From Neckera pumila (Eukaryota > Streptophyta > Bryopsida > Hypnales > Neckeraceae): a stretch of 64,000 nt of DNA. The stretch spans positions 43,413,282 to 43,477,281 of the forward strand of contig OZ018409.1 in NCBI GenBank assembly GCA_963969595.1. Reading direction: 5' to 3'. A program made the translations under genes and the position numbers. Below, in pieces: positions 36,393 to 47,686 of this stretch. The stretch's first letter is position 1. Every line of letters starts with the position of its first letter. The notes below the pieces were generated by a model, which had not been told where the DNA came from, ran no database searches, and saw only the letters and a program-made list of their open reading frames with translations.

Positions 36393-38997
36393 CACTACAA
36401 AAAAATCATAAAATAAAAGACTGGGAAATACGACTAGAAAGCAGTCGTTTTGGACAGATACAACTGCAATACAACTAGAGGGCTCTGCAATCGTTTAGGA
36501 CAAGTCGTTACGTAAACGACTGCCATTGTATTATCACCATCCAAATGTACCTTGGATGTATAAATGGATGAGAAATAGTTATCTTGAACTGATAAAGAAA
36601 GTTCAACTTAAAGAAATGGTTGTTGTGTGGCCATGTGGAAAGTGCTTCTACCTTCCATCCTACGTGGCCAGTCATTTGCAAGTCATTTCGAAGTTATGAC
36701 AAATCCATTATAAATTTGACGTGGATTGCCACATTGGAAGTCCTTATGTAGTCATTTAGAAGTTGCGAGGGAATCTTTGTGCCTTTCAAATGGACTGCCA
36801 CGTGGCAAGTCATTCCATAGTCATGCTGAAGTGACGTGAATTTAGGTTCAGATCACTCCTCAAAGACAAGGGAAGTCATTTTCTTGTCATTTTTAAGTTG
36901 CAGTGATGTATGCAAGGAGTGTAATGAGCATTGCATGGGGAGTAGTCATTTTAGAATTGCATGAGTACATTTAAAGTTCCACAACAATATTCCATACACC
37001 ATACACCATATACTATATATTATACACCATAAACCATATTTGACAAAATGTGTTGTACGGCTTTCAAAGCCACTTAGTGTGTGAGTATGAAGAGATGAAA
37101 TGACAAGCCTTTTATACAAGTGGGGTGGTAGGAGGCAAAACAAACCATGTGGGATATGTAAAATGCAAGAATCGTGTTCTAATTAATATTTCAAACCTCA
37201 TTTAGGCATAGTATATGACTTTCTTTCAAAAAACTTTGAACTAATAAAAGTTGGGAAATGAATACTTATTTCATCTCCAAAAATCCGTTTCAGATTTCAA
37301 GACTCAATTCAAAAGTTATGGATAAATTAGAGAAAGCGGAATGAAAAGGATATTTTTTTGACATTTTCTAACATTGTTTCTGAAATTTGTCTATCTTTGT
37401 TGTATGCGCAAGGTTGAATGCTCCTTAGAGGTGGCCAATTCTAGTAGAGACAATTAATCTAATAGAAGACATCAAATTGTTGATAGAAGACAATTTACTA
37501 GCACTTGAAGAGTACTTGGATCACAAAGATCAGTTGCAAAAAAACATGTGCATATATAGTTGTCCTAGCTTTTTGGCTGTGATGTTAAGAAAGTGGCATG
37601 CAGGGGGTATCTACAGTGCATAGTGAATGGAACTGTAGAGGACTTTGAAAATGTAATGCACTAGGTACTCAATAGTTTATGACTTCTGCATTACCATCTT
37701 CCATTGCCAGAAGTCATTTTGTAGTGGCAACAGAGTCGTGACGCAGTTGTCCATGGAAGGTAGAAGTGCATATGATGATATGAACGACTTCCAAAGGCAT
37801 TGCCAATGTCAGATTCTGTACTGGACTGTTGAAGACACATAATTAAGTAAACCCCTAGTGTTTTTACATTCACATTGAAGTAAAGCATGGTGGCTTTGTT
37901 CTACGCATTGTTGTCTATATTCTAATCCTAGTATTAAACGCACTACTATAAGAGCTAGCCTTGGAAGTCATACATACACGTGACCGCAATGGCTTGCACA
38001 ATAGTTCCACTGTGGAGACTCATTATTGTAAATCGTGTCATTGTCAAGCATTTTTGTAATAATTCCAAAATCTCTAAAAGAGCTGATATAAGAAATCCCT
38101 CACAATGTGCTTCTTTTGACCCCTATAGGTTCAAAGCTAAATCATATAAGCTATTCAAATGTTATTTAATAACAGTGACAGAAATTGTCAAATATAATTG
38201 CTTCCATATTTGTAGGATATTAAATAAATTATATAAAAAAATCCAAAGAAGAGAGCAATATATACCACTAAAAAGGAGAAGCCGTCATAAATTTGTCAGT
38301 TAAGGGTGGACTAACTAATCTATCAAAGTCGCACCCTAATCTTCAATGACATCATCATGCATTTGCAATGCAAAAATTTTAAAATTTTCTATTATTTCAA
38401 TGAGTGCATACTCAAAGTAATTAGGAGCTAAGGCACTGTACAGCCTCTTAGTATTTATAATTTATTTATGGACGACACATTGTTTTGCCAAATTTGCATC
38501 TATTAACAACATGGCACATAGAAACATCTTGAAAAATAGAACTATTTTACGCCAAAGTACCTAGTAAGGTGCAGTGACTAATCAGTCATTTCGTAGTGGC
38601 CCTGCAGTAAAACCCAGGTTGCTCAAAACATCTTTTTCCACCACGTCTTTTGTAGTGGCGTCTTTCTTTTTCTTTTTCCATCAACAGGCCAAAACTTCTA
38701 GAAGTTGTCTACCAGTTACACTTTAGTCATTTTTTAATTGTGCTATAGTGAAGGTAAGTTGCAATGGAATGCTACTCTGCCACATTAGAAAGTCGACAAT
38801 GCTATGAACGAAATGTAGTGGACGAAATTCACCCTTTGTTCACTCTTCATCTTGCAGTTGCAGATGTGACTCTACCTTCACTCGGACGCTATAGGGTTAG
38901 CAGAGCTGGTGCAATTAGAGAGCCGTAGTCATTTTGAAGTCACATTTTCCATGAAGTCGTTCTTTGCAGTCACATATTTGCCCATTTTCTTGTAGTG
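36393..38997. mobile_element. CACTA (En/Spm-type) transposon, non-autonomous, 2.6 kb
   Basis: Begins CACTACAAAAAAATC and ends TTTTCTTGTAGTG, the classic CACTA ends. TAT at 36390-36392 and 38998-39000 is the 3-bp target duplication. Subterminal motifs of the type AGTCATTTNGAAGT occur on both sides (near 36670, 36749, 36875, 38583, 38927), as expected for transposase-binding sites. It contains short TACACCATA repeats (about 36985-37040) and a copy of the 18280 repeat (about 37100-37400). Only a small coding remnant remains, so movement would need an enzyme supplied elsewhere. Confidence 0.9.
36541..36666 (+). pseudogene. Remnant of the CACTA transposase-associated N-terminal domain
   Basis: One frame reads VPWMYKWMRNSYLEL then, after a short gap, VVVWPCGKCFYLPSYV. 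Plant TNPD-type transposases start with a WMY motif followed about 40-50 residues later by a C-P-C..C zinc-like motif, so the spacing is shorter here. No downstream transposase domain is readable. The assignment rests on motif resemblance and its position inside a CACTA element. Confidence 0.4.
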
Positions 38998-39000
38998 TAT

Positions 39001-40135
39001 AGATCTAAAGATGGTCATTACCATTTAGAACTATTAGTGTGATGAACCAAAAGAATTAGATACTAACCAAGAAGAATTATGTAGTCTCTCTAATTTTAAT
39101 TCCAACCTCCAAATGATTGTAGGTGTAACCATCTTATAAGAAGTTGCTCTTATTTTTGTCCCCAAGTGCAGAGGAGGCTATGAATATATTAATGTTAGTT
39201 AGTGAAATTTAATTATCTACTCTCTTTTCCTAGTTCATCACCTTTAAGTACTTTTTTCAAAAGTTTTTTCTCTCTTTCTCTACTTTTTTTCCTTTCCAAT
39301 GAGAGTCTTATTACTTTTCAAGATTTTTCATGAGTCCTTCAACTTCCCTCTGGTATGCCCTCCATTGAAAGTGCTTTTGTGCTACATTCTTGGCTTTCCA
39401 AACCCACTTGCAAGGCAACATCAAAACTTGGAACTCTCATGGCTTGGTGAACATACAACATTGTAGAAAAAAATTAACAGTAATGTGGGGTGTACTAAAA
39501 TTGACCCCTCCCTAGAAAAATCCTCTGTGTCCTCTAAGAAAGGGCGCATATTGAAGTTTTTAATGTAGTGATAGTTAACATTCCTTGGTAAGGACATTTT
39601 TAGATTCAACTTCTTGTTTTCAAGAAAGTTTTGACTTAATAAAGAACTTCAATTACAAAGCATTCAAACATTTGATAAATTCAAACAATTTGTGCTTTGC
39701 AAACCTCCCTATCTTAATTCAAAAGAAGATGAATCAAGTAAAACTCTGAAGAACTAACTACATATCTTTCAAACCCTAAGGTAAGACTTGCATATAATTA
39801 ATTCAAATTATTTAAGCCCAAATTTGAAGTGCCAAATGGTATATATGTTATCCATGACTAAATGTTATGAGGTCTACTAAAGCACCAATCCTTAAAGAAT
39901 AGTTATTTTGTCACTTATAATAGATCTTCCAAAATTAATTGCAACAAATGATACTTGTTTTACAAAATCAATATATACAAAGGCTCCATGAAAGAATGCT
40001 ATAGTAGGACTTGTGAGAGTTATATTTTTTGAAGTTGAATTTTAGAAGAGTTTTACATTCATGTTGCCTCAAAGACTCCTAGTTCTATGAAATTATTACT
40101 AAAAAATCCTAAAAAACTTTGGTTTCAATCATAAA
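39001..40135. other. No gene or recognised element
   Basis: AT-rich spacer with short frames only. Confidence 0.45.
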
Positions 40136-40562
40136 AGATATACAATGCACAAAAAATATTTTGTTACAAATTCAAAATCTTCATGTAAGTGGCTTTTTGA
40201 CCATGTTTTCATAGGAAACAGACATAATATTCTCTATCTGCATATTGCTCCCACCTTCTCATTTCATCACATTCACCTTTCAAGGAACCTCTCAATGCAC
40301 ATACCATGTGCCCTTTGTTAGATTTGCTCTGATATTGATGAAAGATATACAATGCACAAAATTTTTTTTGTTACAAATTCATAATACTTCATGTAAGTGG
40401 CTTTTTGACCATGTTTTTCATAGGAAATAGACATAATATTCTATATCTGCATATTGCTCCCACCTTCTCATTTCATCACATTATATGTTTCATCACATTC
40501 ACCTTTCAAGGAACCTCTCATTGCACATACCATGTGCCCTTTGTTAGATTTGCTCTGATACT
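40136..40562 (-). repeat. Tandem duplication of about 207-217 bp, each copy ending in a primer-site-like motif
   Basis: AGATATACAATGCACAAAA begins at 40136 and 40343; both copies run to TTGTTAGATTTGCTCTGATA. On the minus strand this is TATCAGAGC, as in the initiator-tRNA primer site of copia-type retroelements, but no flanking LTR pair or polyprotein was found. Confidence 0.8.
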
Positions 40563-41281
40563 GTTACTCTCATCAAAATTGTCAAATAGAGTCTCCTCAT
40601 AATTAAAAAATAGAGTCTCGGTTGAGTGTTAACCCACATGATCTAAGAGCATCTCCACTGCACGCCCTCAAAACTTTGGGAGGCTCCCTCAAAATCTCCT
40701 CAGAAAAATCACTTCAACCTCTTTTTGAAATTGTTGTGGGTCAGAATCTGTTCATCTTGAGTTGTACGTCAAACCTGAAAGGCTCAAGAGCAGAATGGCA
40801 GACCAACCTCTCTCCCTCCCTTTCCAAACTGAACAAGTAGGTGAATATCATTTAATATTGAATGAGGACGAAGCAATGTACCGCAGTAACATTATACTCC
40901 TTTTGAACTTTATAGACTAGGATGTGCATTCATCACACATTCTGTATCAATTCAATTGTGAATAGACTGACAACTACCCTACTTGGCCGTATACAGGTAT
41001 GAGAAACCGTACTCAAACATCAACAATCTGTTGAGCAACTTGCTTCAGTTTCTCTAGACTCAGCAAGTATATATATATACAATTTCAATTTGAGTGTCAT
41101 TTGAATCACTACAGGATTCTTCTAGAGTTTTCTCCGCAGCCACAATCCTGGCTCGTACCCATGATGCACCCGCCACTTAAAAATCCCATCTCTGCAACTT
41201 GGACTTGCTTCTAAAACGGTCAATGAGAGGGGTCTGTTGTGTAAACAATTGTGGAAAGAGTTCAACATTAACTTGGATTTT
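40563..41281 (-). other. 3' flank of the transporter gene
   Basis: Downstream of the TGA at 41284-41282. Probably contains the 3' untranslated region; no poly-A signal can be chosen with confidence. No other feature is seen. Confidence 0.4.
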
Positions 41282-44200
41282 TCACACCTTGATGATATGC
41301 GTGAGCTCCAGAATGTTGATGGAAGCAATGCCGCCGAGGCAGATGACACCAAACGTGCACACCCCAACTACTGCGGCCTTCTCGGTGACGCTCATCTCCT
41401 CCTTATGTAACCTGCTCATAAAATGAAAATGAGAATCCAAGCATGTGAGTAGACGTGGGTGTGAAATCTATTTTATGTGGCCAGCCACAGAGTTATTTCA
41501 ACAACCTTGCAATTGAACCCAGAGGAACTGCAAAGAGAGAGCCTCGTCAATTGACTCCAGAATCATGGTTTAAAGGAGACCAATTCGATTGATCATATTG
41601 TGAAAACTTTTGAATGCACTTTGTCATTTTTATTGAATTTCCTTCACTTTATCACCAAAAATTGACGTTAACTTCAAATGTTCACAAACCTATCTGAAAT
41701 TTTTAATGATTAATAGAAGGGATATGATTTCATTTGTGGAAAATAAATTCCATGTAGTTATAGTGACCAATGGGGCTTCAAAATTGAAAATTATTGAAGT
41801 TTCATAACGTGGTTATAGGCTCGTCCTTTCAGGGCGAGTGACTAATGACCACAACTGTCACGTTCAGAACGAGTCAGCCCGTCCTCCATGTTATCTGAAC
41901 CTTAGACTAAAAATGCCTTTTAAGACGACAGACTGCACACAACGCTACTACTATAATAGCACTGCCTTCGTATACGGGGGTGAGATGAGTTGCTCACTTG
42001 TAATAGAAAAGGGACGGAAGAAGGAGGGATACTGAAACGGAGCACACTCCTCCAACAATAGATTCCACACTCCCCAACACATTGTACCTGGACAGCATCA
42101 CAACATCACATTGTTTAGACCATAAATGGAGCCTTTTAAACGCACTCCAGGAACCATATCAAGTACAAACAAAGGTTATCGTGAACGTACGCAAGGTAGG
42201 CCACTACGTAAGCCAGACCCAGCACTATCGTCCTTGTAATTAAATCGGCTACACCTGCAATGATAGAGCCCTGATCAGATCTTGCTGCAATTTCCAGCAA
42301 AGGATTCAATCTCCAAACACAGAGATTATACTTCCTCGTTTTGAATGCTTCAAAATAGAAACAGATTGGAAAACATAGTCTTGCTAGACTTGCTAACAAT
42401 TTCTCCCCGAGATGAGCTGTTTTTAATACCTGGATGATGGGAACTTGCGGATCTCGAGATCAAGTCCACTATTAGTTCCGCCATCACATACGTCAGCGCC
42501 TGCAAACATAAGTAAACACGGTCAGAAGATGCTCATAGAATTTCGTACGAATTGGTTGTGATTAGGACCACCAAGGTAAACAAAGCAACTGCTTTAGCAA
42601 GTATATTCTTGCAGATGGCTAAAAAATCAGCAACCAAAAGCAGGGGAAGGTACTCTCCAGATACGTAAACGAATATATAGAAGTGTCTGAGGTCGTTGGA
42701 AACTTCAATGCAATTAAATCCAAGAGGCTTGCAGAACTTACAGGAATTGTGGAGTAAGCGCTCAGTGCCACCAAGACAGTGACCAACTCGTTGATAGTAA
42801 TCCTTAATTTTCCAAGTCTCAGCAGGACAAACCCCGTCACCCCAGATGCTTCATTAAGGTTCGCTGTCACCAACACCTGCGTAGCACCTCCAAAGTAGAA
42901 ATACGAAATAGACCCCATGGTGGCATACCTGGAACCCAGCAGCTTGTAAGTATAGTGGCAAAATGGAAGCGGTTTTTAAGACAACTATATTCACATCCTA
43001 GCACAGTCAATGACTTGCAATTGTTACCACCAGTGTCACTTCCATCAAGGCCCCTAACTCACGAAACATTTGTGGAGCTCGATATTGTCCAAATATGGAG
43101 CATGCAGACTGAAGGAGGGAAGACGTACAAGAGGAACATTGATAAAAATGCAAAGTTTAGGCAATGCTCGAAATTTTGTGGGCTCTTCATACTTCTTCGC
43201 ATTGAAGGTAAGCCCGCGTGACCTGTGTCAAGGACTGTACATTTAGGAACCGCAGGAGCTTGTCAAGCAATCAATCTAGAAACCACTTTCAATTTGAAAC
43301 GATCAAGAAAGTACACGAATAAAATGGAATCGAGTATACCAGAAAGGGAGATAACCAGAATGCCTGTTGCAATTGGAAAATGTGCCCAATTGACGTTTTC
43401 ATGAACTGCACTGGAGCTGTCATGCACTGCCTCACGGTTTGGATCCACAGCATATGATATCACCACAACTGTCCCCAAGCACAAGGTTAGCATTTTGAAT
43501 AAAAAATCAGCTATTCAAAATAAGATGGAAAAAAGAATAAAACAAACCTGTTGTCAGAAGCAAAGACGACAGGATCCCGGAGACGCTTATGGATGTCAGC
43601 CGTGAAAAAGTTCGAATCCAGATAGCTGGTAGCATGATAACGGTGCTTCCTATAATCACAGCATCCCTGCAAAAGCAAACAATTATAGCAAACATTAAGT
43701 GGGTCGATGTAGGCTGAGCATCAACAGCCAAGAAGCCATGTTTGCGAAAACTAACCTTGAAGATAAGCACATGGAACCCAGACACAAGGCTCCTGGAGGC
43801 AGAAGCATCTCAATGGACTGCCAGACAATGATCAAACACATGCATGACGCTCCAAAAAACTCCGCCAGCACCATCACCATCACCTATCACCATCCGCAGC
43901 ACCTTTTCCCGCATCAATTTCGGCCCTAGATCAGCACAAATGATCCCTCTCCTCATTCGCTGGCTTGTAGTTGAAACAAAGTCTCAAAATATCTTCTACT
44001 AGGTTCACAACGTTATTAATGGTAAATTTGCGTTCCACTAACATTAACTTAACATTAACTCAACATGAGAACTATATGAATCTACTGCTTACTAACTGAA
44101 TATAATTAAACTCTCTTAATCGAGGAGGGGTCATTACTAATGAACAGGAACAAACAGGTAGATACTTGACCAATTAATAGGACATTAAAGTTTCAAAGTA

Positions 44201-45105
44201 AACACAGAAATAGAGGTTGCACATAACGTTTCACACTTGGTAATGTGACCCTGAATTTGACATGAAACTTGAAAAGAGAAGTCATTAGGTCGACATCTAC
44301 CATCCAGTGACCCAGATTTCCCATTGCTGTGGTACCCAAATTCGGGTACGATTGCACCATGGTTCTGGGCATCTTGTCAAACGACCAACATATGAGCTTC
44401 GCTGAAAAAGCAAACATAAAGCTCACCACTGCCAACACCACCTACACGTGCCAGTCATTGGAATTAGAAAGCCTCACCAAGATATAGGGTTAATAATAAC
44501 GATCCATAATAGTATCAGTAGCGAGTAATTCTGAACATGGTTAAACGTAATGCTCACGAGCATGTCAAGATTTGAGGATAGCATTTGGTTCATACCAAAC
44601 TGATCCAACCCCCAAGACGAAAAGCATAACCCAAGCTCAGTAACCCTACGCCAACATAGAGATTCACCTGCAGCCAAATCCAAACTTTAGCACTGGAACC
44701 GGGAGATCACAAGCTAATAAAACACAATCAATAAGAAACTATGTACTTCTGTAGATTGTACAGAGTACCAAGAGACAAGAAAGGAAGGAATTAGGTTTCA
44801 ACCTTATAGCAAGACCTTATAGCAACCAAGGAGAACTATATAATGACTTAATCCAATAAGCATTGGGAAATGGCACTTACAATGTTTAAAGTGGTCTGCG
44901 CATCCGATTGCAACACGCTCACTGGCCCATCATCAAAAGACTCCAGCAAGTCCAACTTGGTTGTGGAAGGGGCGCATGATGTTCGACTGGTTTTATTCTC
45001 CTTGGCGACTCCAATCCAGTCCCCATGCTCCTCGTCATACGACGTTCCTTCGTGACCTTCTAATAATGCAGCTTTCGTGCCGTTTTCCTCTTGAAATGTC
45101 GCCAT
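41282..45105 (-). CDS. AVT1-like vacuolar/vesicular amino acid transporter (AAAP family), 12 coding exons
   Basis: Coding exons, read on the minus strand: 45105-44881, 44667-44596, 44441-44301, 43883-43756, 43666-43548, 43468-43340, 43222-43129, 42928-42742, 42499-42430, 42254-42191, 42087-41998, 41411-41282. All introns are GT-AG, all phases match, and the sum is 1449 nt (482 residues plus stop). The first ATG at 45105 is chosen because upstream in-frame starts are not ATG. Residues 1-70 are hydrophilic and acidic, as in AVT1-type N-termini. The first membrane segment (about 73-99) carries the family motif VGVGLLSLGYAFRLGGW. SGHAGLPSMRRSMKSP (271-286) matches the conserved SGH..P...SM loop, and GGVCSVSVSLLLPSLFYYK (422-440) the penultimate helix. 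I count about 10-11 membrane segments. Known for the family: proton-coupled amino acid transport at the vacuole or other endomembranes. Odd: the proline usual in the first motif (LPYA) is Gly here. Substrate and exact clade are inferred, not seen. Confidence 0.9.
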
Positions 45106-45540
45106 AGCTGTGCCCCACACAACAACAGAATTAAGAAGAAATGTAGGTTTCTTTCCTGCTTTTCTGGACTAGGTTTCCATTTTGCAAGTCCGCGCAGTCT
45201 CAACGACAATTTCGCGGAAAGCAACACCCCACATTGCATTCACTGCATCCTCATGAAATGTCCTAATTTTGACTCACCTCGCGCTTGCAATTCGCAATTC
45301 CTACACACTTTTCATAAATCCGTCCATACAAACACGAAACAAACCCAAGTGACAGAAACTGAGGCTTCTATCCTGCTTCCCGGAATTGGACTAGGTTTCC
45401 GATTTGCATGTCCATACAATCTCAGCTCATAATTTCATGAAGGACAACACCCTATCCTTGTAAGAACCATTCACAGCACCCTTATAATGAAACCTAATCT
45501 CGACTTCCCTAATTCTCAATTCCTACTCACCTTTTTTGGG
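45106..45540 (-). other. Probable 5' leader intron of the transporter gene, with a tandem duplication
   Basis: Immediately before the ATG the minus strand reads a pyrimidine-rich tract ending in GGGGCACAG then CT and ATG, a good acceptor. A matching donor (AAAG then GTGAG) lies at 45530-45529, so a leader intron of about 420 bp is plausible. Within it, about 45150-45318 and 45370-45540 are imperfect direct copies with a period near 222 bp; GGACTAGGTTTCC recurs at 45166 and 45388. The donor-like sequence lies in the distal copy and is degraded in the proximal copy. No transcript evidence is available here. Confidence 0.45.
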
Positions 45541-46229
45541 TCAGAAAACCCGAGAATACAATCACAAGCAGAATTGATGTACGAATCCATTCGCATTGGC
45601 TACAATCAAGTAACTCTCGCCACGTTTCTCCTTGAAATCTAACCTTGAAATCAAAAGAAAGTCAAAGAGATCGCAATGACACACACCATTGAGAAGAGAT
45701 CTCCGATCTCACCGTAAAATTCTCCTTGCCAACTGCGCTTGAATGTCCCCAATTTTTCAGCCCTTAACCAAACTCCAGAAAGAAGAGCAACACGCAGTCG
45801 GAGATCGTTCGATCTCTCCCGACTTCCCCTCCCATCAAAATGAGACTTTTAATTACTTCAAAGCCTTCCCTCACTCAGCTCCGGAACCCAATTGGGAGAC
45901 TAAAGCTCTGACCAGCTTCTGGTTGTTGACAGCGACATTTGTGGACTACAAGAGAAAGAGCGTGGAATCACGCAAAGGAGACAACTGGTGGCGTGTTTTG
46001 CGGCCTCTCCATTTCACTGTCTAAATTTCACTTGCGTCTGCCCAGATGCCTTGAAAGCCTACTTTCAATAGTGTCTTTGCATTTTCTCTCATCTGCATGC
46101 GCTTTAGATGCGACATGAATTTCTGCCGGTGATGGCGGAGCTGCTACAGTGAGTGGTTGGTGTCAGGATAGGGGACTGGCTCAGTTTAGTTATTTTTTTC
46201 ATTTATTTTAGGCAGTGCAGAAAGCGATA

Positions 46230-46480
46230 ATTTTGGATGAAGCTATTTACATCCATGGAAATGGATGAAGCTTGCGATCTATGGATAAAATTTCATTTAT
46301 TCATCCAAAATGATGTACATTCATCAAAAATTGAGCGATACCGTTCTAAGATTTGGTAGCAAATTAGTGATTTCATCCACTGAAAGCCAAAAAAATTTTG
46401 TCAAATATTCCTTGAAGAAAAATAATATGGAGTATTTGTTTTTGAGTGAAATTTCACTCAAAAACCCCCACTGGACTAGC
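46230..46480. repeat. GGATGAAATT-type dispersed repeat upstream of the transporter gene
   Basis: Contains TGGATGAAGC, TCATCCAAAATGATGTACAT and GCAAATTAGTGATTTCATCC phrases, related to about 51110-51480 and 55400-55660. No clear ends. Confidence 0.4.
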
Positions 46481-46884
46481 TAGCTTGGAGATAGAACTAT
46501 GTTAATCCCTAAAGAACCAAGGCATTTTTTGGCTCAAAAATTACTCAAAACTATCCTATCTGTTGCGATCATTCAAGAAATCAAAAAAACATTTTTTTAG
46601 AATCTAAAAGTAGAATGTACTTCACTTGTCTCAAATCATGTTAAATTTTTTTTATAAAGTTTGACCGTACAAATTGGTAGATATCAGCATTTGAAGTTGG
46701 AAAAATAAGTTTTCTTTGAAAAAAAATCTATTAAACATTTGAGTTGAGAGTGGGCAAAAAAATTTAGGATATCAAAACTTGATTTTTACATATAAAAAAA
46801 CTGGTAAGTAGAAGTAGCTAGGTCCAAGATTGAACAAAACACTAAATTGTTAATAGCTCTAAGATGGAATTGAAACATCAGAAT

Positions 46885-47168
46885 CATTAGGAAAAATTTC
46901 AGCCCTCCAGAAGGCCGCAAGTTCTACACCCACCCGATGCAATTATAGAAAAAAATAAAAATAAAAATTTTTATTTTTATTTTTTAATATTTTTTAATAT
47001 TTAAATATTGATTGCTGACGTAACACTAGTAGTGCCACATCAGATTTTTATTTTTTTCATATTTTATTTTATTTTTTTCATATTTTTTTTTCATTTTGAA
47101 ATCGCACCAAAGGGGTCCCATAAATCAATTCCTTAGCGGCCTTCTAGAGGGCTGAAATTTTTCTAATG
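46885..47168. mobile_element. CATTAG-type MITE, copy 3, nested
   Basis: CATTAGGAAAAATTTCAGCC at the left and GGCTGAAATTTTTCTAATG at the right are inverted repeats. The interior differs from copies 1 and 2 and includes a TTATTTTTTAATATT-rich stretch. The flanks rejoin the subfamily A sequence AATTGAA...CCCAACGGTG. Confidence 0.8.
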
Positions 47169-47378
47169 CCCAACGGTGAAACTCTTCTTGCAGGCAAACT
47201 TCACCCTATCAAAAAAAAATTGAAAACTGCATTAAAAAATGAATTCTATGAGTTGTTTTTTGAAGAAGATGCCTAGATTGTCCGAAAAATGAGGTTGTCT
47301 ATAACTTTCTCATTATTAGTCCAAATAGAATGAGTCAAAGCTCCAAATGTAGACAAAAATATTATCTTTCAAAAGAAA

Positions 47379-47478
47379 TTATTATTATTGTTGTTATTGT
47401 TATTATTATTATTGTTATTATTATTATTATTGTTATTATTATTATTATTTAATTATTATTATTATTATTGTTATTATT
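47379..47478. repeat. RTT trinucleotide microsatellite
   Basis: About 100 bp of ATT/GTT repeats inside the TTAA-A element. The equivalent place in other A copies is only A/T-rich. Confidence 0.95.
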
Positions 47479-47686
47479 TTTTGCCCGGTGAACTGCTTTT
47501 AAGGATTAGGATGGCATAACTTTTGCTCTTGGGCACCGATTGAAAAAAATCATATTTTTAGAAAGTTAATGTGATTTTCTAGCTTCAAAAAAAATTTCAA
47601 AAAATCATGTCAAAATTTCAAGTCACACGAATCTACTTGAAATCCTAATGTGTCCCCAGAGGGAACTTTGGTCCTTTAGGGGTTAA

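Larger units (their letters stand above)
46502..47686 (-). mobile_element. TTAA element, subfamily A, inverted, with nested CATTAG MITE
   Basis: TTAA-TCCCTAAAGAACC at the left and GGTCCTTTAGGGG-TTAA at the right. A 284-bp MITE at 46885-47168 interrupts it; without it the length is about 900 bp. An expanded RTT repeat lies at 47379-47478. Confidence 0.85.

Noticed and set aside
40136..40562. Complete copia-type LTR retrotransposon
   Set aside because: Only a primer-site-like core is seen; there is no LTR pair with TG/CA ends, no gag-pol frames and no polypurine tract.
42955..43221. 88-codon plus-strand open frame
   Set aside because: It is antisense to exon 7 of the transporter gene, whose minus-strand reading fits the family and splice phases.
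45743..46024. 93-codon plus-strand open frame
   Set aside because: It lies antisense to the probable leader of the transporter gene and has no recognised domain or splice partner.
47379..47478. RTT array as a coding poly-Asn/Ile tract
   Set aside because: It lies inside a non-coding TTAA element and is a simple microsatellite.
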